Translations under genes and position numbers: made by a program
Source: Selaginella moellendorffii
Taxonomy: Eukaryota; Streptophyta; Lycopodiopsida; Selaginellales; Selaginellaceae
Direction of reading: 5' to 3'
Length of the DNA stretch: 64,000 nt
NCBI RefSeq assembly: GCF_000143415.4
Contig: NW_003314387.1
Location: 217,662 to 281,661 of the forward strand
Part shown: piece by piece, positions 21,110 to 32,547 of the stretch
How the letters are laid out: every line of letters starts with the position of its first letter
Numbering within the stretch: position 1 is the first letter of the stretch
The notes under the pieces: generated by a model
What the model saw: only the letters and a program-made list of their open reading frames with translations
Told to the model about the DNA's origin: nothing
Databases searched by the model: none

Positions 21110-22020
21110 CTTGACCAACAGCTTGGTAAAGCGATCTCTTGGAGGAATGCTGTTGGCCTACACGTCGCTGGCGACCGATCCTCTCGTGGAGAGCTCTTCC
21201 CTGCTTGATGACATCGCCACCGTCGTTGGAGCAAGCTTCCAGCGCAAGCATGAGAGAGACTCTGCTCGAAGATCCATCTCGCGGAAGATTTGCAGCGCTT
21301 CCTTGCCGGATCCAATCTGAGCGTAGGCAGCGACGAGCGAGAGTTCCAGCACATCGCGTCCTCGTCGAAATCTTTCCTTGCATCGTTGAGGCTATGGCAG
21401 CAAATCGCGTGAAGACTTTCCTTGCATCGTCGAGGCTATGGCAGCGAGCATACATGTTGAGCAGCGCCGTGTGGAGCATCTCCAGCGATCTTCCTCGCCA
21501 TTGCGAGAGAATGGATCGTTCCAGCGAGTTGCAAGCATCCACAACGCTAAAGAACGTCAAGCAATCCGGCTTGGGGCCACTGGGATCTTCCAGCATTCTC
21601 TTGAAGAGGTTGACAAGTTCTTCCTGTGTAATCCGAGATCGTATTCCAGTTCACATGTCTGCTCTTCATGGATCAAAGGTCTCCCTCGCAGTGTCCAGTG
21701 ATCCGCTGAGTAGAGGCAATTGGCAATGGAGAGATTATCGCCTCCAGAGCGAATGTATAAGATCCTCGTGAGACGTGATCATCGGTGATCGAGATAGACG
21801 ACACGATCCCTTCGAGGAGCATCATCAGGGATCCACGATGGTTGTGAGCGCACGCCAAGATCCTTCTCGCACTTGCCAGTTCTGGGCAAATGCTGCGATC
21901 GCAATGTTGACCTTCCATCTTGTGAAAGACTCCCAACGCCGCGCGGACGCACTTCCCTGCATTTCCCTGAGGATATTTCCGGAGAACCTGTGACGATCTA
22001 GGCCACCGTGAATGCGCTTG
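21110..22020 (-). pseudogene. PPR pseudogene (relative of 32981-35872)
   Basis: The minus strand preserves long recognisable pieces of the 963-residue PPR gene in order: an early segment near 21990-21620, the phrase LTFFSVVDACNSLE near 21560, LLNMYARCHSLDDARKVF near 21470 and LALEACSNDGGD near 21230. They are interrupted by frameshifts, a duplicated phrase (gaaatctttccttgcatcg...) and deletions. It occupies the right end of the tandem block. Confidence 0.85.
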
Positions 22021-22524
22021 CCCCGTGAAACGGGTTTCGACCTAGAAAATTTCCCGCCAAGCGACTAGGATATTCTATTATATTCGATATTTTGAAACAT
22101 CCCGCCATTGTTTGCCCTTTGCTTGGATGGAGACCTAAATTGCGCATTGCTCTTCAATGCGTGCTCATCCATGGCGCCGACGCCGGCGTGCGTCGCTAGA
22201 ATCTCCTCGGCGTGGCACTGGCGTATTTCACTCTCTGGCCGGTCCGATCTTTGGGATCAGGCAGCTAGCCGCCATTCTTGGTGCGTATTTTCCAGTTTTC
22301 TCGCGGTTTTCTCGATTGAGTCTCGCGCTAGCTGGCTTTGATCGGTACGCGAGACGAATCGATCTTGCAGATGGATGGCGTCGGCCACCGCGGTTGTTCT
22401 TGGGGGAAGAAACCCTAGCTTGGCGACGACGGAAGAATATAAAGGTCCATTCCTTGATGCTAACTTAGTAACTATTTTATTCTCCAGGATCACTTTGGTT
22501 TTTACCGATGGTTTTCTATCGAGC

Positions 22525-22530
22525 TATAAA
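22525..22530 (+). promoter_or_regulatory. TATA box before the acidic-repeat gene
   Basis: TATAAA in the context gagcTATAAAGGtatgg, 42 bp before the ATG at 22572. This is similar in placement to the TATA box of the F-box gene. Confidence 0.5.
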
Positions 22531-22571
22531 GGTATGGGTTAAAAGCCAGAGGTCATATTGTAAGCAAGAAA

Positions 22572-25465
22572 ATGGCAGGAGGTCGGCTCGGGGAGCCATG
22601 GAAGCGCCGGCGAATTGCGGCACCAGTGGCATCGGAAATGGGAGAGATCCATGCTACCGAGCTTGAACTTCTCGGCGAGGCGGCAGCGGTCGGTAACGAA
22701 GCAGTGACGACGAGCTTCAGCGATTCCGGGCCAGTAGTGACAGATGATCCCGCAAGAACTTCTCTTCCCAGGTCTTCATCATCCATCCAGCTTCCAGCGG
22801 TCGCAGCAGAAGACCAAGTCTTTGTCCCTAGCGATCCAGGCTCCGGATTTGATCACCTCGGCGACATTCAGCGGTCGCATGCGAGGATCGGGGGCGAGGC
22901 AGCGACGGATGATCCTTTTCCAAGCTTTGGTTCGCTGACAAGCTTCGCGGATTTGTCATCTTTCCAGCGCAGCTCGACCTTAGCGATCGCAGCAAAAGTG
23001 GAAGCCTTTGAGCAGCCGGGAAGCACAGCTCAGGATTTCTCTCCCGTGGGAGTGGTGGCGGCCACCTTGGTCCCAGCGGTCGCAGCGAAAGACCAAGCCT
23101 TCGGTGCTAGCAGTCCAGGCTCCGGCCTCCGCGGCATTCAGTCCCATGCGGCGATCAGTGGCGAAGCAGCGACAGGAGATTATGGGCCTGTAGCGACTGA
23201 TGATCCGACCAGCTTGAGCGCTAGCGATTCCAACGTCCAGGTGTGGGAGGCAACGCAGGATTTCTCTCTAGGCGAAATAGCGGACGCCATCGTACGCAAC
23301 TATTTCGATGGCAAGCTTCCACGGGACTCCGCCAGACCAGCCGAGGCCATCATGCGCAACTATTTCGATGGTACGCCTTCATGGGACTCCGACCGAGCCC
23401 AGGTTTCTCCTGTGAGAATGACGTCGGCCAGCTTGGGCGATTTATATGGCAGGCTGGAGTTCTACCAGACGGTACGTGTAGCTCAGGCGGTAGAAATGGT
23501 CGCACACTCCTTTGGCGATTTCCATAAGTACAGGAGTTGGCATCCATGGGCTTTCGAGGAGGCGCACCAGTTCTCTCGACACGACGATCCAACGATAGTA
23601 GAAGTGGAGAACCAATTTTCGTGGGCTGAAGGGGAGCTCCCCTAGAAGCGGAGGACCATGCAGCAAGAGAAGAAGAAAAAGATCACGAAACGGGACAAGA
23701 AGACGATGTAGACGAAGATGAATTCGCACAGATAGAAGAGGATCCAAGAGTGGATGATGCTCAATGCGACAGGCTTGAGAGTAAGGACGACGAGGCAGTG
23801 GAGATACAGGTTCCGGCGCACCAGTTCCCTCGAGACGATGATCCAGCGGAAATCCAAATTTCATGGGACGAAGCTGTGCAGGAGCTCCTCCGGGACGGCA
23901 CAGAATCGGAAAGTATGGAAGAAGTAAGAGAAGAAGACGAGCACGCAGAGATAGAAGCGGAGGACCATGCAGCGAGAGAAGAAGAAGAAGAAGATAACAA
24001 AGCAGGAGAAGCAGACGATGTAGACGAAGATGAATTTGCACAGATAGAAGAGGATGCAGGAGTGGACGATGCTCAATGTGACGGGCTTGAGAGTGAGGAC
24101 GACGAGGCAGCGGAGATACAGGTTCCGGCACACAAGTTCCCTCAAGACGACGATCTAGCGGAAATCCAAATTTCGTGGGACGAAGCGATGCAGGAGCTCG
24201 TCCGAGACAGCACAGCAAGCTTGGAAGGTATGGAAGAAGCACGACAAGAAGACGAGCACGCAGTGATAGAAGCGGAGGACCATGCAGCGAGAGAAGAAGA
24301 AGAAGAAGATAACAAAGCAGGAGAAGCAGACGATGTAGACGAAGATGAATTTGCACAGATAGAAAAGGATGCAGGAGTGGACGATGCTCAATGTGACGGG
24401 CTCGAGAGTGAGGACGACGAGGCAGCGGAGATACAGGTTTTGGCACACCAGTTCCCTCAAGACGACGATCTAGCGGAAATCCAAATTTCGTGGGACGAAG
24501 CGATGCAGGAGCTCGTCCGAGACAGCACAGCAAGCTTGGAAGGTATGGAAGAAGCACGACAAGAAGACGAGCACGCAGTGATAGAAGCGGAGGACCATGC
24601 AGCGAGAGAAGAAGAAGAAGAAGATAACAAAGCAGGAGAAGCAGACGATGTAGACGAAGATGAATTTGCACAGATAGAAAAGGATGCAGGAGTGGACGAT
24701 GCTCAATGTGACGGGCTCGAGAGTGAGGACGACGAGGCAGCGGAGATACAGGTTTTGGCACACCAGTTCCCTCAAGACGACGATCTAGCGGAAATCCAAA
24801 TTTCGTGGGACGAAGTGATGCAGGAGCTCGTCCAAGACAGCACAGCAAGCTTGGAAGGTATGGAAGAAGTACGACAAGAAGACGAGCATGCAGTGATAGA
24901 AGCGGATGACCATGCAGTGAGAGAAGAAGAAGAAGAAGAAGACGAGGATGTGGTGGTAGACGAGGACTTTGCACAGATAGAAGAGTATGATCCAGGAGTG
25001 GACGATGATCAATGTGACTGGCTCAAGAGTGAAGACGACGAGGCAGAAGTTGACAATTGGATAGTCGAGCCTAAAGAGGACAAGGATCCGACAGGAGGTG
25101 CGGCAGTGCCAGATCTCGACGAGCAGGCAAAAGACGACTATCTCGTGGCTGTGCCATATCAAACACTGGAGCCTGAAGATCAACTCGTGGCAGTGGCACC
25201 ACGAGATCCAAGCATGGATGAGGAATCAAACGACGATGATCTAGTCGTGGCAGCGAACGCGGCGACAGTGCCAGATCCAGAAGCTCCGGCGGCTGTGGAA
25301 CCAGGTTTGTCACACTTGTGCATTTGTTTTTCATGATCCCTTAATTTCTTTGCAGACTTCTACGAACAGTTCTCTCCGGATTTCTGGGCTTTGCCTCGCA
25401 GCTACGACCAATTTCTCGACAATTTGTTTTTACAAACGACCCTTTTGTTCGATCTCATGTATTAA
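22572..25465 (+). CDS. Acidic 105-residue-repeat protein of unknown function, frameshifted or unusually spliced
   Basis: The first frame (22572-23645, 357 residues) is Ala/Ser/Asp-rich, has two NYFDG(K/T)(L/P) repeats, and in its last 30 residues already resembles the downstream repeat (AHQFSRHDDP versus AHQFPRDDDP). It then stops, and a second frame, offset and open from 23630 to 25336, carries more than four tandem ~105-residue repeats very rich in Glu and Asp (DDVDEDEFAQIEEDAGVDDAQC, EIQISWDEAMQEL). After an intron at 25305-25355 a short last exon (25356-25465) encodes FYEQFSPDFWALPRS...DLMY. I found no intron that joins the first two frames well, so either a frameshift has hit this copy or splicing is unusual. 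I recognise no domain; likely an intrinsically disordered acidic protein. Confidence 0.6.
23646..24960 (+). repeat. 315-bp coding tandem repeat
   Basis: The phrase ttggaaggtatggaagaa recurs at 24221, 24536 and 24851, exactly 315 bp apart, and in diverged form near 23907. The two central units are identical over at least 300 bp, so their duplication or homogenisation is recent; the outer units are diverged. The period is a multiple of three, so the array can expand without breaking the frame. Confidence 0.9.
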
Positions 25466-25517
25466 TTCGCGCCAATAATATATTTGTGCCCTATCCCCGT
25501 GTAAAGGAAGAACCTTA

Positions 25518-27758
25518 ATGGAGATAGCTGTAGGATGGAATCCAGCGGTGGGCTATCGTGTGACGCAATGGTTCCGCGGCGCCCGGGGGCAGCAGATTCT
25601 CAGAGTTGCGAGGGCGCTGTTTCATCAGTTTGGGCTGGAGCTGGATGAGCCGGCGGGTGCGTGGTTTTTTGAAATCCTTCCAGACGGGAGTGTTTCATCC
25701 ACTGTTTCGGAGGTGAAATGGAAGATCTGGAGTGCGATCGCTGTGTGTTTGTTGGATTGCCCCGTGCCAGACGCTGCCGTGCACCTGTTGATTGCCTCCG
25801 ACTATTTCACGCGCAGGGAAGGACGACAAAGGGAGATTGCTCATCACAGGTATGATCGTTTGTGTGCACTGCGTCTTCATTGCTGCAAGCCCCAGTGCCA
25901 CTACATCGTCGCCAAGCTCGACAAGGTGAGATTTTTCTCTAGAAACCATTTCATCTTTGTGAAGAATTCTCTATGGTCTTGCAGAAAATGGCCGAGGGAT
26001 GGGTGGACAAGAGTGACGAAGAACTGATAGCAAGTATGTGTTCCTTTGTTCTTTCCCCTCCTTTTTCCTGGTTACTGATGGCATATATGATCCAGATCTA
26101 AAGAAGGTGGTGGAAGGAATTCCCTCTCCCCAGCACGCACAATCGCGTCTCTCGGATGCTATGCGACTGTTCGATGTGACTGCGTCACTGGCCGACCTCG
26201 TCCTTGCATGGTTTTTGATCAGGCTTGGGAACGACGAGGAGAAATCTCTGGATTGGCTCGTCTATTCCGAAAAGAAGGCTATGGTGGATCGTCACGCTGG
26301 CGGCAGGGGCCAATTCGAGAATCTCCTCTTCTTCTTCTTCCAGAATGTCAAGATTTTTGATCCACCATCCCCGGAAAGAATTGAAAAACTCTGTGCCTGG
26401 TTCTACGTTCTACCGAAGGTCGAGTTCAGAGGCATCGATATCACGAGTGCTGTCCGCCAGATACTTGTGGTACGTTATTGGTTTTCTATTTCCCGATGTT
26501 TGACTCCACGTCTTTCTCATCTTTTCAGCATTTCATAGGTGCGCGAGTTTTACGTTTATCATTTGGTGACCATGAATGCCTCAAGCATTTCATTGAAGAC
26601 CACTCCCAAATCTTCCACAACTTTCGACTGTATCTGCGATCAAACATCTACAATTGTCACAAGGTGAGCGCGCTGATTGGTCGCCTGCTGTTCACTTGGA
26701 CGAGAACGAGCAAAGGGCAGCGTGATCATGACGAGCTCAAGGAGCTGTGCAAATTCACCGGCAACAGTTTCGTGGAGCACGTCAAGTCCACACTCGGCTC
26801 AAACAACTCTTGTGAAGACGAGCGCCAGCTTTTGTTTCATGCCGCGGCCAGAGTGTTCGGGGAAGATTTCAGTGGCCAGTTTGTGACCCTGTGCGCGAAC
26901 TCGCAGTGGGAGGACAATGCCAAGCTCTTGCAGACAAGCGAGCTTGGAGAAATCATGGAGTTGGCGAAGCAGGGACAGTTCCAAGTTGCTAATCCTCTCC
27001 CCAAGAAGGTTGTGACCAGCAGTTGGCTCGGTGAAATAATCCTCTACTTGGCCAATGTAAGTGTTGTTTTCTCGTTCTTGCTTTGCCTTAGTGTTCTTCT
27101 TGCTTTGCCTTAGTGTTCTAAGCACGAACATTTTCTTTCAGCTGGTTCTCGAGGATAGCATGCCATACACCTTTGATCGTACAACATGGATACAGGATTG
27201 TGAGTATATCAATTTCAACTTAGACGCTTCTTGTAATGTGATTTTTGATTTGCAGGCAAAGGATTACTTATCGATCCCGTTATAAACCGCCAACACATGA
27301 CGCTGTTATTAACCTCTAGTCGCCGTAAGGAAGGGGTTTACTTGGCTGAGACTGTGACAAAGAAGATCTGCCAAGAGCTTGGAGCGTGGATTCACTCCCC
27401 AAAGACAGTGAAAAAGCTAGAAGCTAGCTTGGAAGACATAGATAATGCCCTGAGGGATGTTATGTTGCGCGCTGCTGGGGGTGAATTTAGTGACAAGCAC
27501 GAAACTTTGCTAGCTAAGATGGCCAAGTTACTTGGATTTGGAAACATGGACAGTATGTATGGACTCGCCAGAGCTTACGTTCTACACGGCATGCCTGGAA
27601 AAGGTGGCGGTGAGGGCCATCCCAACTCTACAAAATCTAGTAGCATGGTACGATGGAATTCTCAATTATACTTCAATCCCCTCAAGCGCCGGGAGATGAC
27701 AGAAAAACGATGTTTAGAGTTTCAACAAAGAAAGCGGTGTTGCATTGCCACGAAATAA
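25518..27758 (+). CDS. Uncharacterised six-exon gene ('gene X')
   Basis: Exons 25518-25925, 25985-26033, 26096-26469, 26529-27056, 27142-27199 and 27256-27758 join in phase through GT-AG introns of 56-85 nt and give 639 residues. The protein looks mainly helical and cytosolic; I see no signal peptide, membrane segment or catalytic motif and do not recognise the family. The C-terminal exon (TVTKKICQELGAW...LEDIDNALRDVMLRAAGG...HGMPGK) recurs as damaged copies at 32040-32430 and 57809-58033, each time followed by the small gene Z, so the pair is a duplicated module. Its ATG is only 52 bp after the stop of the acidic-repeat gene, so a shared transcript is possible. Confidence 0.75.
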
Positions 27759-27799
27759 TCTAATAAGATATTTTTCAAACTTTGACAACAAAATCATAG

Positions 27800-28430
27800 A
27801 CCCTTGGAAAGAACAGAATGGCCGGGCGAGGTTAAGGTCCTTTCGATGACGAGGCATCCCTCCAAGCGCAACGCTCCGTCTCCGCAGCTTCCAGCAGCCT
27901 CGACCATCGACGGGCTCCAGCAGTGGTGATTCGAGGTCATGGGCGGCAGTAAGCGCCTCTGATCCTGCTGCAATCTCCACGCTTGCATCGATGCGGATTG
28001 CGAGAGACGTCGTGGCCCTCAGATGATGAAGCCACCACGAACAATGACGATCCCCATTGATGAATCTTCACCATCGTCGTCTCGGCTTCGCACCTCAGCT
28101 AGCTTGCCAGTGATCCCAGAGGCAGCAGTTCGGGACGAGGAGAACGTTCCAAAAGAGGAGGAGAGGACATGATTCCCTACATGGATGGTTTTCGATCGAG
28201 CAGCTGGAAGTTGCAGCTCACTTATAATTCTTTCTCCAGATCGAGTAGTGACGAGGTGCATTTCCCATGGGGTTTTGGGGAGCTGGAGCTCGCAATGCAG
28301 GACCTTCCTCCTCTATGTAGAGGAGCCAATGATATTGAGAACCCTTGCTGGCTCCTCGATGAGCCAGCAGGGGCAGCACCACTGGCAGCACTGCTAGACA
28401 GGACTTTGCAAAGAATACCAGATCTATGAG
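27800..28430 (+). pseudogene. Gene Z relic following gene X
   Basis: Matches the two other Z copies (57105-57536 and 31421-31777) in order: the gaatggccggg leader (27816), the ATGCGGATTGCGAGAGA start (27991), the DMIPYMDGF segment (about 28168) and the DEVHFPWGF segment (about 28250). Stops occur soon after the start and the frame changes, so it looks non-functional, although several short frames remain open. Confidence 0.65.
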
Positions 28431-28479
28431 GCCTAAACCTCGCACCTTGCCAGCAGGAATTAGGAGCCATGTAAGAAAA

Positions 28480-30540
28480 AGAAGTTTTTTATTTTTGAAT
28501 ATGCCATAAAGATGGTGTGCAATTTGTAAATTACATGCATGTTGTCAAATCTAATTCATCCCATGTGTCAAAATCCAATTCGTTGCAACACAACATCTCA
28601 TTGTGTGCCCAAAACATGCAATTTCCACATAGCAGAACCTCTATTGCTTGATATAGAGAAGCACATTCTTTTAGAATGGGATGTTGATCTTGATGAGGAA
28701 TATGGCATTAGTGTTGTGATGAGGAAGAAAAGATTTTTAATGATGTTATTGCAAAGCAAAAACACAAGATTATTGATGTTTATAATGATATTAAAGAGGT
28801 AAAAGATTCTATTAATCTCATGTACTTCACATTGACCTTAAATTTTTAAATTAATTTCAGTACCATTGATACATCAAACATACCAAGAATTATAATATTA
28901 TGAAATGAAAGTTGCCACCATATATTTATCACAATCAGAAAGTTAATTGTTAGTTAGAGTTTGTTAGCCTCGAAACACCCTTCTGAGGACAAGGTGAAAA
29001 TTGATTTCCTATAACAAAATTTGTGAGGTATATTTCTTTATAATGGAATAACTATATCAAAATTAATTTGAAGTCAACTTCTTAGACAAAGGTTTTCCAC
29101 ACTTTTTTTGTTAAAAATTTGTAAAAACTTTATAAATCAGCTACTAAATATTAATGAAAGGACTTTATTTTAGTCTTACAAACATATACAATGAGTTATT
29201 TGTAAAATTTTGTTTTGGGAACTCAATGTTATTTAAACCTAAAGATATTTAACCGTAAGTGCAATTCAAACCCAACGATATTTAACTCTAAATATTCCAA
29301 AAACCCTTAACCAATTGAAAAAGGGGGTGCATTTTTTTTCATGGGCCTTTTTCTTTTATATTTAAACTTTTATGGATTAATAATAATGTTTCATCCAAAG
29401 TTTAAGATCATTAAATATATAATAAAAAGTTAAGAAGGATTTTCCACTAATATTGATTAATGCTATTCTAAGGCTTAGATCTTTTTGTTAAAACCACCAA
29501 TCAACTTGATCAACTCTTATTTAATAGAGAAGCTTGTAATAACTAATAAGCCAATACTTTATATTCAGAAAAGAAATTGCCACAATGCTAAACATCATAA
29601 TAAGATGTACTCTTTAGATTTGATTTTCCAAGAGGTCACCCATCTTAATACTAAATAACCCTAATAAAACACTTTTCAAATTATTTTTTTTAGTTGTTTA
29701 CAATCAATTATGCTTCTCTGCAAACTCACACATTTGTGAATGGAAATTGGAAGTTAAAGTTTTTTTTACTCTCTTAATACCCTACCCTTTGGGGGTAAAC
29801 TAGATTGATAAATGTTAACTTATTATCTTGACTTGAGTGTAGCCCAATAGGGGAAAAATTAGACCATCATATGTCAATATAACCCTTCAAGTTTAGCTTA
29901 GCAAGAGTAAACTAAACTACTAACCCAGGTTCAACTGCATCCCACATGTCTATAATAAAACATTATGAAGTAAAAAGTGAAAACCACATGCACTATAAAT
30001 GGGAGGTGAAAGTTTTAACATTAATTCATGACTTAATAATTTGATAATATGTGTTTAAATTTGAAGCACAAGATGAATCAATCAAGTCATCACTCACCTG
30101 TCCCGAATGGTGCTGTGCATTAGCCTTGATCTAGCAACTTGGTGACAATCCACTATGCAATGAAGCTGCTGACCCAAACCACACAAGCTCTCTTCCCTCC
30201 CTCCATAGTCCTCAGAAAGTACTCTTAAGATTTTCACTTCCCACTCAAAAACCATTCAAACAGTTCGTACAGTGCTCTCACTTCTTGTATTCTTCTTCGC
30301 CTTTCAGCTGCTGTTACAAATCTTGTAAATGGCTCTCAAAAGAGTAAAAAATGATTACAGAGAACTACTGTGGCTTGATTGCTGTTTAGTTGATCAGAAT
30401 TGTTGCCCGGATCAGCATGCAGCAGCTCGGAACCCATACTTGATTTCCAAATTACCATCTTTGAAACAAGAAAAAGAAAGACAATAAACCTCGAATGTTG
30501 CAGGACCAAGTCCGCATGGAGCAGGGAGCATCTTGGCCAA
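28480..30540. other. AT-rich spacer with a dispersed repeat, no gene seen
   Basis: No frame of note except a short one at 28539-28802 without recognisable features. Around 29270-29380 (taactctaaatattccaaaaacccttaacc...catgggcc) and 29680-29830 the sequence resembles stretches at 60771-61110 and, in reverse, 7870-8000, so a dispersed repeat family is present. The rest is featureless AT-rich DNA. Confidence 0.5.
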
Positions 30541-31300
30541 GCGTGCTTCTTAGAGAATAGAGAAAACTACACGCCCTGATTATGGCATCGCTTCACCATC
30601 TTGGAGCTGAAGCAATCAGTGGAGGAGCTTGAGCGCGATGCAAATCTTTACGCACTTATGGTTGGAAGCGGGCAAAAGAATCCATCGCCATTCGATGGTG
30701 TGTGGAATGAGGAAGAACAGGCAACTCGTGGAAAATCTTCCTATCAACATGGGAGGATTCCAACGTTTTCCAATGTTCTCTCATTGATAATGCTCGCAGC
30801 GTATGCCAGAATGGGTAGCTCAACGATGCTCTTGAGTGCTTTTGCAAGATGGAGCTCGAGGTGGTGAGTGACAATCATCAGCGCACTTGATTTATGAGAC
30901 AGCTTCTCTCAAGCGCAGTGGCCACATTCTCGGATCAAAGGGGGCATAGGCTTACGAGCACTTACATCGAGCTATGGTGTGTTTTTGGACATGCAAGCTG
31001 AAGTGTATTTCTCCAGGCTGTGAATGGAGACGACGGAAGATAGATAACAGCTCCCATCTCCGATTCACGGCACCTGGCCTTTGCGAGATCCACCACCATT
31101 GTGGTCCACGCTCTGTTTTGATGATCACGGTTGCTTCCATTCCAATAGGATCTGACAAGCAAGTTGAGGAGGCTGACATCTTTTTCCAATCTAGTTTCGA
31201 CGATTTGGAATTCGTGAAATGCCAGATTCATGTATGACGTCTCCAGGTTGCCGCTGGTGCTGCTGCTCGGTCATCGTCTGGTTTTGTTAGATCTTTATAA
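30541..31300. other. Unresolved stretch with short open frames
   Basis: A plus-strand frame (30601-30867, 88 codons) starts with an acidic helix-like stretch and ends in LSLIMLAAYARMGSS, faintly like a PPR motif. A minus-strand frame (30962-31231) has no recognisable features. This could be a very old PPR relic; I cannot support more. Confidence 0.3.
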
Positions 31301-31420
31301 AGGATGAATTCCCATCTTCTCTTTTTCTTTTCCCTGGTGGTGACACTGCGAATGGTGGTGCCACCAAAGGTGCTGCCCCTGCTGGCTCAGCTTTGGCTCG
31401 TAGAGGAGAAAGATCTTGCA

Positions 31421-31777
31421 TTACGAGCTCCAGCTCCCAACATGCCACAGAAAATGTACCTTCTCCTCCACATTCACTACTCGATCGGGAGAAAAGGGCC
31501 CGCGAGCTATAACAACTTCCAGCTGCTCGGAATCCCAGGAAATACCGTCATCCACGTATAGCGTGATCTCCTCCTTGTCTGGAACGTACTCCTCGTCCGC
31601 CACTGGGATCACTAGCAAGCTAGCCGAGTGGCGAAGCCAAGAGGACGGTGAAGATTCATCACTGATTGCTAGCGTTTCTGTAGTGGTGATTTGATCATCT
31701 GGGGGCGGCGACGTCGCCTCTTGCAGCCCGGAGCTTTGATCATCGCTCGGACTCGCGGGGCTCCCTATCCGCATCAA
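31421..31777 (-). CDS. Small uncharacterised protein, gene Z family (118 aa)
   Basis: Starts at the same MRI(A/G)SP position as the 57105-57536 copy. It has an acidic N-terminal half, then EEITLYVDDGISWDSEQLE...GPFSPDRVV...VHFLWHVG, which parallels DEMIPYVDGFPWDSAEELE...GPFSPEEM...VHFPWQEV in the sister. No domain known to me matches. A TATA-like GTATAAGG lies about 190 bp upstream (minus strand), in the same position as the TATA box of the 57 kb copy. The stop comes earlier than in the sister, so it may be truncated. A relic of the gene X tail lies immediately upstream. Confidence 0.5.
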   Translation of the reverse strand: MMRIGSPASPSDDQSSGLQEATSPPPDDQITTTETLAISDESSPSSWLRHSASLLVIPVADEEYVPDKEEITLYVDDGISWDSEQLEVVIARGPFSPDRVVNVEEKVHFLWHVGSWSS

Positions 31778-32039
31778 TGCAAACCTGGATGTATGATGTA
31801 TCGCTCACTGTCGGCTTCCTGCTGGAGCTCGTCCGTGCTCGAGGCTGCTGGAAGCTGCCGCGGAGACGGCGCGTGGAACTTGGAGTGCTGCATCGTCGAT
31901 GGGATCCTCCCCCGGCCATTCTATTCTTTCTGGTTTCCTCTTCTCTTTGTGGGATGCCGCCTTATACGATTTCATTTAAGAAACGACAGGGTCCAAAAAA
32001 CCATGGTCAGTGATAAACTTATTAGATCGCAATGCAACG

Positions 32040-32430
32040 CCACTTTCTCTGTTGAAACACCGTTTCTCTGCCGCCAAAGAATTCAATCGTGAGGCTTTAC
32101 CATATGCATACTAGAGTTGGAATAGCCATCCTTTCCAGGCATGCCATGCAGAACGTAAGCTCTGGCGAGTGTCCATGTTTAGTGGCTTGGCCATCTTAAC
32201 CTTCAGAGTTTCATGCTTGTCACCAGTGGTGTGCGACATGACATTCATCAGGGCATTGTATATGTCTTCCACGCTACATTCTTACTGTCTTAATGACGGT
32301 AAGAATGTAGGGAAGACATAGACAATGACCTGAGGAATGTCATGTTGTGCGAATTCGAATCCACGCCCCAAACTCTTGGCAGCTCTTCTTCGTCACTGTA
32401 ACCCCTTATAAATCAAAGCCACACAAACAA
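32040..32430 (-). pseudogene. Gene X C-terminal relic
   Basis: The minus strand preserves the end of gene X (YVLHGMPGK, CLEFQQRK.RCCIA-like phrases) with deletions. One internal stretch (LEDIDNALRDVM) is present twice in opposite orientations. The most upstream part recognisable is the KKICQELGAWIH segment near 32360-32420. No continuous frame. Confidence 0.75.
32240..32346. repeat. Imperfect palindrome inside the gene X relic
   Basis: The sequence catgacattcatcagggcattgt...cttactgt is mirrored by acggtaag...acaatgacctgaggaatgtcatg around a centre near 32293, giving arms of about 50 bp. It arose by inverted duplication of a piece of the gene X tail. Confidence 0.8.
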
Positions 32431-32547
32431 CACACTAGAAGAACCGTGTAATCCATATGTTTTTCGATGAAAGGATCACAACCTGACGTTGGGCGTGTGT
32501 GATTTGAGCTATTTTAGAAATCAAGAGGCAGCACCTCGTAAAAATCT

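Noticed and set aside
23646-24960. Regularly spaced repeats suggestive of a CRISPR array
   Set aside because: Units are 315 bp and directly adjacent, with no short repeats and unique spacers; the DNA is eukaryotic and coding.
23442-24974. 510-codon minus-strand frame opposite the acidic-repeat gene
   Set aside because: Leu/Arg/Pro-rich antisense of the GAA/GAC-rich repeats; the plus-strand frame has a proper exon structure while this has none.
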